A stretch of DNA of 5,825 bases from an uncultured Bacteroidota bacterium (GTDB lineage Bacteria > Bacteroidota > Bacteroidia > Chitinophagales > Chitinophagaceae): NCBI GenBank assembly GCA_903825065.1, contig CAIJZG010000264.1:1-5825 (forward strand), written 5' to 3'. The notes beneath the pieces were generated by a model. The model saw nothing but the letters and a program-made list of their open reading frames with translations. It made no database searches and had not been told where the DNA came from. The translations under genes and the position numbers were made by a program. Below, in pieces: positions 1 to 5,825 of the stretch. Every line of letters begins with the position of its first letter. Position 1 is the stretch's first letter.

Positions 1-530
1 CCTTTTAAGGCAGTACTCAAGTTATTGGCTTCCTGACTTACTTGCTCACTCATTTTAACCAGTCGATCTATTTCTTTACCCAGACTAAATCTTTCTTTTG
101 ATTCTTTTTCATAGGTCTCTTCCACTTTCTTTTTAAAGTCGCCCAAATCGTTTTTCAATGGTGCTAAGATTTCTACCATTTTTTCTTCATTCCGTTGAAC
201 CATTTGCAAACTATTATTCCGCATAACCCTTTCAGCTAATGCTTCCATTTCGAGTTTTAACTGCTCACTCAATTTATCGCCATTAATTTTAGCTTCTTCC
301 AACATTTGCTGAGTATTGCTCAATTTGGTTTCTGCAATGGCAATTCTAGATAAAAGTTGTTCTTTATCTTTTTGAAGTTGCTGATTGCTGGATTGTATTT
401 GTAATAACTGTACTTCCTTCTGTTTCAATAGTTCGTTTAAAACATTATTACGAACGCGCATGATTAAAAATGAAACAATACTTGATACAATTGCTGCAGC
501 CAAGCTGGTAAATAATAGAGCAGTATCCAT
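1..530 (-). CDS. rmuC: RmuC family DNA recombination protein, N-terminal part (cut by window edge)
   Basis: My translation of the minus strand from the ATG at 530-528 gives 176 complete codons with no stop, running off the left edge. Residues 4-24 are a hydrophobic N-terminal membrane anchor, followed by a basic stretch (RVRNN). Residues about 30-95 are rich in Gln, Lys, Glu and Leu and look like a coiled coil. Residues about 123-177 match the RmuC signature: APLKNDLGDFKKKVEETYE, then KERFSLGKEIDRL, then QVSQEANNLSTALKG. This is the segment that leads into the nuclease-like core, which lies outside the window. RmuC proteins are predicted nucleases that limit recombination at inverted repeats in E. 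coli; the biochemical role is poorly defined. The start is chosen because it places the anchor at the N-terminus, as in the family, and no other ATG lies in frame just upstream. It follows the response regulator in the same direction after 74 bp, with no convincing terminator or promoter between, so co-transcription is possible but unproven. Confidence 0.92.
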   Translation of the reverse strand, partial: MDTALLFTSLAAAIVSSIVSFLIMRVRNNVLNELLKQKEVQLLQIQSSNQQLQKDKEQLLSRIAIAETKLSNTQQMLEEAKINGDKLSEQLKLEMEALAERVMRNNSLQMVQRNEEKMVEILAPLKNDLGDFKKKVEETYEKESKERFSLGKEIDRLVKMSEQVSQEANNLSTALK

Positions 531-604
531 AAAATAATTTAAAACAAACAGTTCTATTCCCAAATGAAAGGAATTCAGGAAGCCATCTATAGGCCAGTAA
601 AATT

Positions 605-1363
605 CTAATTTTTCTTACTAAAATTAAAATAATTCAAAATGAAATCAACTTTATCAAGTGAAATGGGCAACTCTGTATTGTTTTCCATAACAAGTGTAGC
701 GCCATCATTTCTTGAAATACGTTTCACAAAATTGATATTCACCAAATAACTTCTATGAACTCTGATGAAATTAATTTCACCATTAAATATATCTTCATAA
801 TATTTTAGATTATGGCTCACCATAAGGCTCGTGCCATTTTCTTGATGTATATGAGCATAGCTGCCTTCAGCTTTGATATACAAAATGTCAACGAGTTTGA
901 TTATCTCAAAACCATTCATTAATGGAACTACAATTTTTTTTTGGTCATTACTAAAGTAATTATCCTTTAATGCACCATAAGATGGTGCATCATTTTTAAC
1001 TTGATTTTCCAAGAATTTCTGAATTGCAGATTTTAATTTATCAAACTGAAGAGGTTTCAATACATAATCAACAGCACTCATATTAAAAGCTTGAATTGCA
1101 TGTTGATGTGATGCTGTTGTAAAAATAATTCGAAATTTTATTTCCTCTGGATTCAAAAAGTTGAGTAATTGCAAGCCATTATAAACTGGTAATTCCACAT
1201 CAAGAAATACTAAGTCTGGAGAATTTTTCTTAATACTCTTTATAGCCGAAGGAAGATCAATACACTTATCAATCACTTGAATACTTGGTTCAATTTCTTT
1301 AATCATTTCGCTGAGTAATTCAGCTGCTTTTATTTCATCTTCAATAATGATAGCCTTAATCAT
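605..1363 (-). CDS. LytTR-family two-component response regulator
   Basis: This is a 252-residue DNA-binding response regulator from the ATG at 1363-1361. Residues 1-118 are a receiver domain: acidic pocket E8-D9, phosphoacceptor D55 in FLDVELP, conserved T83 in FTTAS, and K103 in the VLKPL motif. A linker of about 25 residues leads to a LytTR domain (about 143-248) with the typical DILYIKAEGSYAHIH, FIRVHRSYLVNI and NTELPISL blocks; such domains bind DNA as direct repeats. The length of about 250 is normal for the LytR/AlgR class. A GTG at 1372-1370 would add three residues (MHS), but the ATG gives the standard opening MIKAIIIEDE and is preferred. The gene overlaps the kinase stop codon by 8 bp (17 bp with the GTG), so the two are surely co-transcribed and probably translationally coupled. 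All key phosphotransfer residues are present. Direct targets cannot be read from the sequence. Confidence 0.95.
   Translation of the reverse strand: MIKAIIIEDEIKAAELLSEMIKEIEPSIQVIDKCIDLPSAIKSIKKNSPDLVFLDVELPVYNGLQLLNFLNPEEIKFRIIFTTASHQHAIQAFNMSAVDYVLKPLQFDKLKSAIQKFLENQVKNDAPSYGALKDNYFSNDQKKIVVPLMNGFEIIKLVDILYIKAEGSYAHIHQENGTSLMVSHNLKYYEDIFNGEINFIRVHRSYLVNINFVKRISRNDGATLVMENNTELPISLDKVDFILNYFNFSKKN
970..990. repeat. Perfect 9-bp hairpin inside the response regulator gene
   Basis: ATGCACCAT (970-978) and ATGGTGCAT (982-990) are exact reverse complements separated by AAG. The hairpin falls in codons about 125-131, the linker between the receiver and LytTR domains, where protein constraint is low. 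It is not followed by a T run on the minus strand, so it is not a standard terminator. Function unknown. Confidence 0.6.
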
Positions 1364-4235
1364 ACTGTGCACTGTTTATTGGCAAACGAATAGTAACGGT
1401 TGTACCTCCTTGATCTTCCTTATCAATTACAAATAAACTGATTTTCTTATCAATAGTCTGATTAATTAAATCAACCCTACTCTCCAATGCCGACCCTGCA
1501 AAACTTTTATGATTGGCATTAAGTGTTTTATTGATCTCCCTACTCCTTGTTCTACCAATTCCATCATCATCAATCTCTATTCGAATATATTCTTTTTGTG
1601 AATCATCATAAGAAATGTTCACTTTTAAATTCCTTATCCCTTTTTTATGAAACAAACCATGTTTAATAGCATTCTCTATACATGGCTGGATGAACATGGG
1701 TGGAATCTGAATATTTTCTAAATCCATTTCTGGATCTATGATTAAATTCACCGAAAAGTCTGACTCAAAACGGGCTTTTTCCAAATCAAGATATAATTCC
1801 AAAATATCTATTTCCTCTTTTAATGAAATTGAGTTAATGCTACTAGTATCAAGAATTTTTCTAATTAGCTCACTAAATTTCCCCATGTAATTACTTACAC
1901 TTCGTTTATCATTTTTATAAACAAAACTTTGAATGGTATTCAACGCATTAAATATAAAATGGGGATTCATTTGCGTAACAATTGTTCTCAATAAACTTTT
2001 TCGTAGCTCATTTTGCAGTGTAAGTTTTTCAATTACAAACTGGTCTCTTTTTTTCATACTATTATAGCGTAGCCAAAAAATAATTGAACTAACACTACCA
2101 ACCATAATAACTACAAAACTTATAAACCACCATTGTAGCCACCATGGATTATTGATTACAAAATTAAAAACAATAGTATTTTTTGAACGTTCACTTTGAA
2201 AATTTACAGCATAAGCTTTGAAGTGATAGGCTCCTGGCTTTAATGAGGCAAATGAAACTTTATAATCAGGTCCAATCAATACTTTCCAACTACTATCATT
2301 TGTACCTGTTAACTGATACATAAAATGAGTTGCTTCAGGATTAATATATGATGGAGAAGATAAGTTAAACTGTAATGCATTTTTATTAGAGGATAATTCC
2401 GAATTGTCTGAAATCTCATTTCCGTCTATACTATTATTTACTGATAATAAATAACATAATGGAGCATCCGCTTTAATTTCAGCAAATGATAAACTATATT
2501 CCCTATTTTTCATAGCAAGAATTAATTTTTCATTCTCTTCATAATAATCATATACAGTTCCATTAATTTCATCTGGAATTGAAATGGTATTTATTATTTT
2601 CTGAGTATTTAAATCAAAAACTTGTATGTATCCAGGTTCATTCAACAGTAAATGATTATGAAATTGTTTAATTTTTAAAACAATTTTCGATGCCAGTCCT
2701 TCACTCAAAGAAATGTTTTTGATATGATCTTCACTTATGATAAGTAGTCCAATATCAAAAGTGCCAACATAGGCCTCTTTATTATATTGTAATATACTTG
2801 CAGCACTTATCTGTTTTCCTTTATATGATAAAAATAGAGTGCTATCATTTACTATTAAAGCAAGTCCGGATTTAAAATTTGCATAAATCTTTTTTGTTTC
2901 TGGATCATAGTTTACAATATTGCACCTGGAATATTGCAATACTTGTCGATGATTTTCTACTGCACCCTTTAATTCAGATTGATATTTAATATTTTCAGCT
3001 GTTTTTTTATTAAAAAGATATTTTTTTAAATTGGGTGTAAGTTTCACTTTCGAAAGCATCTGAGAAAAAGCCAGCAACATACTTGAATCAGTGAATGATA
3101 TATTCTTCAAAGAGCCTATTGACGATATTTCTAAAATATATTTTTGTTTTACATTTATTTCGTATAATCCTTTAGAGGGCCCCACTAATAAATGCCCATT
3201 GGGTAATGCAAATACTCTTTCAACAGAACCAGCTTTACTTTCTAGTTGATACGACTGTATTATTTTATTATCTTTTGTTATGTAAATTAATCCAGCTTGA
3301 GTTCCATAAACCATTTTATCTTCCCATGGTAATATAGTAATAATGAAATCGTTTTTTTTCAAAAACGGATGTTCCTCTTTTTGCCAGCCCTTATATTTAC
3401 CAGGGGTTTTTCGTAAACCTTCCTGCAAACTACTATACCATCGATTATTCCATCTATCAGTAACTATGTCGGACAAATATTGTGAGCGAATGGAATCTTT
3501 ACTATTTAATTTATAGGAAACAATCTGAGTATTTACCCAAATTGAATCATCACATTTTATGATTGTTTTTAATGAGCCGGGGATTTTTTCTGCAGAAATT
3601 ACAAAAAGAGAATCTTTTCTTTCAATTAATTTAAACAACCAATCTGTTTCATTGTTATATCCATAGATAGTATCTTGAGTAATGATGGGAACAAAAAAGA
3701 AATGATTAGGCGCATTAGCGGGTATATTTTTAGAAAATATTAATGGAATTTCACGGAACCCATTTTTGTAATCATAACGATAAATGGTCTTTACCCCTAA
3801 TAATGCATGATCACGAAAAACGCATATTGATTTGGCTATAAAAGATCCATTATTTGTTTTATAATACCGCCCTTTCATTGTTTCTGTATTACAAACAAAT
3901 ATGCCTTTCTCTGTTGTAACCACTATTTCAGAATCAAGGGGAAGCATCGAAGGGTACGACTGCTCCTGAGCAATATTATATTGTTGAAAAAGTTTCATTT
4001 TCTCTTTCTCAATATAAAAAAGCTGGCCATTAAAATTATAACACCAAATCCTACCCTGTTTATCTTCACAAATACCTGCTATGCCAGTGGTTGTTTGATC
4101 ATTATTAGTAAAGTGCGTGAAATTTCTACCATCAAAACGGCTAATGCCTAAAGTATGACTTACCCATAGATACCCTTTAGAATCTGGATATAAATCGAAT
4201 ACTTCCTCAGTGGGCAGACCTTTAACAGCTTGCAA
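1356..4235 (-). CDS. Two-component sensor histidine kinase: beta-propeller, Y_Y_Y, one membrane helix, LytS-type kinase core
   Basis: The open frame gives 959 residues if started at the TTG at 4235-4233; numbering here uses that codon. Residues about 10-630 are a propeller-like sensor with Reg_prop-type motifs, for example PDSKGYLWVSHTLGISRFDG near 17-36, EDKQGRIW near 57 and TDRWNNRWYSSLQEGLRK near 258. Residues about 631-697 form a Y_Y_Y domain ending in NNPWW. One membrane helix (about 700-722) follows, then a short coiled linker and a His_kinase (PF06580-like) region with phosphoacceptor H759 in NPHFIFNALN. The ATPase domain has the N box ENAIKHG (N855, H859) and the D-G-I-G box (D891, G892, G894). 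Thus a periplasmic sensor controls a cytoplasmic autokinase that should phosphorylate the overlapping LytTR regulator. The TTG is almost certainly an internal leucine: family members open with a signal peptide and LQxxxxxxGLP, and here the signal peptide lies upstream in another frame across a T10 run. The real gene probably spans 1356-4305. The ligand is unknown. Confidence 0.9.
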   Translation of the reverse strand: MQAVKGLPTEEVFDLYPDSKGYLWVSHTLGISRFDGRNFTHFTNNDQTTTGIAGICEDKQGRIWCYNFNGQLFYIEKEKMKLFQQYNIAQEQSYPSMLPLDSEIVVTTEKGIFVCNTETMKGRYYKTNNGSFIAKSICVFRDHALLGVKTIYRYDYKNGFREIPLIFSKNIPANAPNHFFFVPIITQDTIYGYNNETDWLFKLIERKDSLFVISAEKIPGSLKTIIKCDDSIWVNTQIVSYKLNSKDSIRSQYLSDIVTDRWNNRWYSSLQEGLRKTPGKYKGWQKEEHPFLKKNDFIITILPWEDKMVYGTQAGLIYITKDNKIIQSYQLESKAGSVERVFALPNGHLLVGPSKGLYEINVKQKYILEISSIGSLKNISFTDSSMLLAFSQMLSKVKLTPNLKKYLFNKKTAENIKYQSELKGAVENHRQVLQYSRCNIVNYDPETKKIYANFKSGLALIVNDSTLFLSYKGKQISAASILQYNKEAYVGTFDIGLLIISEDHIKNISLSEGLASKIVLKIKQFHNHLLLNEPGYIQVFDLNTQKIINTISIPDEINGTVYDYYEENEKLILAMKNREYSLSFAEIKADAPLCYLLSVNNSIDGNEISDNSELSSNKNALQFNLSSPSYINPEATHFMYQLTGTNDSSWKVLIGPDYKVSFASLKPGAYHFKAYAVNFQSERSKNTIVFNFVINNPWWLQWWFISFVVIMVGSVSSIIFWLRYNSMKKRDQFVIEKLTLQNELRKSLLRTIVTQMNPHFIFNALNTIQSFVYKNDKRSVSNYMGKFSELIRKILDTSSINSISLKEEIDILELYLDLEKARFESDFSVNLIIDPEMDLENIQIPPMFIQPCIENAIKHGLFHKKGIRNLKVNISYDDSQKEYIRIEIDDDGIGRTRSREINKTLNANHKSFAGSALESRVDLINQTIDKKISLFVIDKEDQGGTTVTIRLPINSAQYD

Positions 4236-4305
4236 ATTTTGTAACTGTGCAAATGAAAAATTACACTGAAAAAAAAAATGCCACTAATAATAACCATGAA
4301 CGCAT
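4236..4305 (-). other. Detached 5' end of the kinase gene: signal peptide, out of frame by one base
   Basis: From the ATG at 4305-4303 the minus strand reads MRSWLLLVAFFF, a basic start and hydrophobic core, then SV and a stop (TAA at 4263-4261). The long kinase frame, read upstream of its TTG, gives QCNFSFAQLQN but meets a TAG at 4286-4284 with no start codon between. The two halves join at a run of ten T (plus-strand A at 4269-4278). With nine T they fuse into MRSWLLLVAFFFQCNFSFAQ followed by LQNLQAVKGLP, a convincing signal peptide with a likely cut after FAQ. The full protein would then be about 982 residues, with the phosphoacceptor at H782. As written the sequence cannot make an exported kinase from this ATG without slippage. 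Error, mutation and phase variation are all possible. Confidence 0.75.
4269..4278. repeat. Homopolymer run of ten A (ten T on the coding strand) at the frame break
   Basis: Ten consecutive A on the plus strand lie inside the coding region for the kinase leader. Runs of this length are prone to replication and transcriptional slippage and to sequencing error. The length sets the frame: nine T joins the MRSW leader to the kinase, ten T (as here) ends in a stop, and eight or eleven T joins a different upstream frame that also encodes a hydrophobic leader (MVIISGIFFF). Confidence 0.9.
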
Positions 4306-4333
4306 ACTTAAATATAAGATTTAACTCTTTTAT

Positions 4334-4341
4334 CAAATCTA
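4334..4341 (-). promoter_or_regulatory. Candidate Bacteroidota -7 box (TAGATTTG) for the kinase-regulator operon
   Basis: The minus strand reads TAGATTTG, a full match to the TAnnTTTG element used by the Bacteroidota primary sigma factor. It lies 28 bp ahead of the ATG at 4305, which would give a 5' leader of roughly 20-25 bases. I see no TTG at the expected 17-23 bp upstream, only a T-rich stretch, so the -33 part is weak. The region is AT-rich and a chance match is possible. Confidence 0.4.
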
Positions 4342-4396
4342 TTTAATACAGGAATTGGAAAAACATCCTCAGTTTTGATATTTCGAAAATAGATTT
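4335..4396. repeat. 10-bp inverted repeat in the divergent intergenic region
   Basis: AAATCTATTT at 4335-4344 is the exact reverse complement of AAATAGATTT at 4387-4396, with 42 bp between the arms. Each arm contains most of the promoter-like box of the gene it faces. The spacing is too wide for an obvious hairpin, so paired promoter elements or a two-site operator are more plausible than a terminator. Low sequence complexity weakens the case. Confidence 0.5.
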
Positions 4397-4397
4397 A
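4390..4397 (+). promoter_or_regulatory. Weak candidate -7 box (TAGATTTA) for the oxidoreductase gene
   Basis: The plus strand reads TAGATTTA, one mismatch from TAnnTTTG, 31 bp ahead of the ATG at 4429. It mirrors the minus-strand box at 4334-4341 and lies in a matching 10-bp inverted repeat arm. No TTG occurs at the usual -33 distance; the nearest TTG, at 4375-4377, is too close. Treat as a candidate only. Confidence 0.25.
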
Positions 4398-4428
4398 TTT
4401 AACTTCATTAAAATTCACTGATAATTTT

Positions 4429-5825
4429 ATGCCAACAGACTCTAGCTATTTAAACACTAAAGCGAAATCCAAAAATAGTTTTGATGCCATCATTGTTGGC
4501 TCAGGTATTACGGGTGGTTGGGCAGCTAAGGAATTATGCGAAAAAGGGCTAAAGGTTTTATTATTGGAAAGGGGTGGTCCATTAGATCATCCAAATTATC
4601 CAACAGCAAATAAAGATCCCTGGGAATTCCCATACCGTCATCATTTAAATAGAGAAGATAAAGAAGTGCATTATGTACAAAGTAGGCACTATTCATTTAG
4701 AGAAGAAACCAAACATTATTTCATTAACGATCAGGAAAACCCTTACGAGGAAATTAAAAGATTCGATTGGATTCGTGCAAATATTATGGGGGGCCGTTCT
4801 TTACTATGGGCTCGCGCTTGTTATAGATGGACTGATGTAGATTTTGAAGCAAATGCAAAAGATGGTCATGGAACAGATTGGCCAATACGATATAAAGATT
4901 TAGCCCCCTGGTACAATTATGTAGAATCCTATATTGGAGTAAGTGGCAACCAGGATAAACTTGATTACTTACACGATGGAATTTTTCAGCCTGCTTTTGA
5001 AATGAATATTGTAGAAAAAGATTTTAGAGACCAGGTTTCAAAAAAATATAACGATCGTCATGTGATAGTAGGACGCTCTGCAAATCTTACACAATCTATC
5101 AATGGAAGATCCAAATGTCAATCTCGTGATCTGTGTTATAGAGGTTGCCCATGGGGTGCCTATTTCAGTTCAAATTCCTGTACACTCCCTGCTGCAATTG
5201 CAACTGGGAATCTTACAATTAGACCATATTCTTTAGTTAACCGTATAATATATGACGAACAAAAACAAAGAGCAACGGGTGTGGAAATAGTAGATACCCA
5301 AACAAAAACAGTGGAAGAATTCTATGCTCGTATACTTTTTATCAATGCAGCTACTATTGCTACTACATTCATTCTTTTAAACTCAACATCAAACCGTTTC
5401 CCTAATGGTATTGGTAATGATAGCGATCAAGTAGGCCGCAACTTAATGGATCACCATAAGGGTATTTCTATTTCTGCAGATGTAAGTGGATTTGAGGACA
5501 GTTATTATTACGGTCGTCGTCCTACCAATATTTATATTCCAAGATTTAAAAATATTCGTACACAAGAAAAGGATTTTATCAGAGGCTTTCATTTAGCAGG
5601 AACTGCTTACAGAACTAGGGGTTCTGGTGATCATCCTATTGGAATGGAACTCAAAGAATCACTTTCTGAACCCGGTGGATGGAAAATGGGACTTTGGGCT
5701 TTTGGAGAATGTCTTCCTTATGCCGATAATCGAATCACTCTGAACCACAAAAAAACAGATGCCTTTGGACGACCACAATTAAGCTTCGATTGTTCTTTTC
5801 GTGATAACGAGAAAAGTATGTCTGC
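4429..5825 (+). CDS. GMC-family FAD-dependent oxidoreductase (dehydrogenase large-subunit type), C-terminus cut by window edge
   Basis: My translation from the ATG at 4429 gives 465 complete codons with no stop. Residues 19-50 are an FAD-binding Rossmann fold: DAIIVGSGITGG with G24, G26 and G29, and the acidic residue E47 in LLLERGG that would contact the ADP ribose. M120-W127 (MGGRSLLW) matches the second conserved GMC block (GGRSxxW). C230, C236 and C240 sit in a cysteine-rich stretch ending RGCPWGAY, and NLMDHHKG (about 338-344) is a further family block. The family oxidises alcohols, sugars or sugar acids with FAD; the version with these blocks resembles gluconate and glucose dehydrogenase large subunits rather than choline dehydrogenase. 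The catalytic C-terminal His region is outside the window, so activity cannot be judged and the substrate is unknown. There is no N-terminal signal peptide; in related systems a separate small subunit provides export. It is divergent from the sensor kinase, 123 bp between predicted starts, so regulation by that pair is possible. Confidence 0.92.
   Translation, partial: MPTDSSYLNTKAKSKNSFDAIIVGSGITGGWAAKELCEKGLKVLLLERGGPLDHPNYPTANKDPWEFPYRHHLNREDKEVHYVQSRHYSFREETKHYFINDQENPYEEIKRFDWIRANIMGGRSLLWARACYRWTDVDFEANAKDGHGTDWPIRYKDLAPWYNYVESYIGVSGNQDKLDYLHDGIFQPAFEMNIVEKDFRDQVSKKYNDRHVIVGRSANLTQSINGRSKCQSRDLCYRGCPWGAYFSSNSCTLPAAIATGNLTIRPYSLVNRIIYDEQKQRATGVEIVDTQTKTVEEFYARILFINAATIATTFILLNSTSNRFPNGIGNDSDQVGRNLMDHHKGISISADVSGFEDSYYYGRRPTNIYIPRFKNIRTQEKDFIRGFHLAGTAYRTRGSGDHPIGMELKESLSEPGGWKMGLWAFGECLPYADNRITLNHKKTDAFGRPQLSFDCSFRDNEKSMS

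Noticed and set aside
531..604. Terminator or promoter between the response regulator and rmuC
   Set aside because: No GC-rich hairpin followed by a T run on the minus strand and no full TAnnTTTG box at a sensible distance from the rmuC start.
4260..4280. Lipoprotein signal (FFFQC) for the restored kinase leader
   Set aside because: The residues before the cysteine do not fit a lipobox (Leu, small, small, Cys), and FAQ a few residues later is a better ordinary cleavage site.
4261..4305. Independent small protein MRSWLLLVAFFFSV
   Set aside because: Fourteen residues ending in a stop right after the T run; it is far better explained as the signal peptide of the adjacent kinase cut off by a one-base change.
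4369..4377. TCAGTTTTG as a LytTR binding site in the divergent spacer
   Set aside because: It matches the general LytTR site pattern at all but one position, but I find no second copy at the usual direct-repeat spacing, and a single 9-bp near-match in AT-rich DNA is weak.
1..5825. Mobile element, CRISPR array, tRNA or other RNA gene
   Set aside because: No transposase or integrase coding sequence, no spaced direct repeats and no cloverleaf-like sequence were found; coding sequence fills almost the whole window.

Overview
The window is AT-rich DNA that most likely comes from a member of the Bacteroidota. The evidence is a sensor kinase with a periplasmic beta-propeller, a Y_Y_Y domain and a LytS-type (His_kinase) core, paired with a LytTR response regulator. 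There are also no clear Shine-Dalgarno sequences ahead of the starts, and there is a TAnnTTTG-like promoter element. The impression of a Chitinophagaceae-like relative rests only on protein style and is inference.

Layout. Three genes lie on the minus strand and one on the plus strand. On the minus strand, in transcription order, are a large two-component sensor kinase (about 1356-4305 including its leader), its LytTR response regulator (605-1363, overlapping the kinase stop by 8 bp), and, after a 74-bp gap, the N-terminal third or so of rmuC, which runs off the left edge. On the plus strand, starting at 4429 and running off the right edge, is a GMC-family FAD oxidoreductase. The kinase and oxidoreductase are divergent, separated by 123 bp (4306-4428) that carries mirror-image promoter-like boxes.

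How the genes work together. The kinase and regulator form a classical pair: the periplasmic propeller and Y_Y_Y region should sense a signal, His759 (counted from the TTG codon) should autophosphorylate, and phosphate should pass to Asp55 of the regulator, whose LytTR domain binds DNA. The target is unknown. The divergent oxidoreductase gene and the pair's own promoter are the obvious local candidates. rmuC looks unrelated in function.

The oddest feature is at the kinase N-terminus. The long open frame has no ATG start in a sensible place and lacks a signal peptide, yet a good signal peptide lies immediately upstream in a different frame. The two are separated by a run of ten T (minus strand). 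One base fewer in the run restores a continuous protein of about 982 residues. This is either a sequencing or assembly error, a fresh mutation, or a slippage-prone (phase-variable) switch. Apart from this I see ordinary accessory or core genes and no clear sign of a new system, mobile element, CRISPR array or RNA gene.
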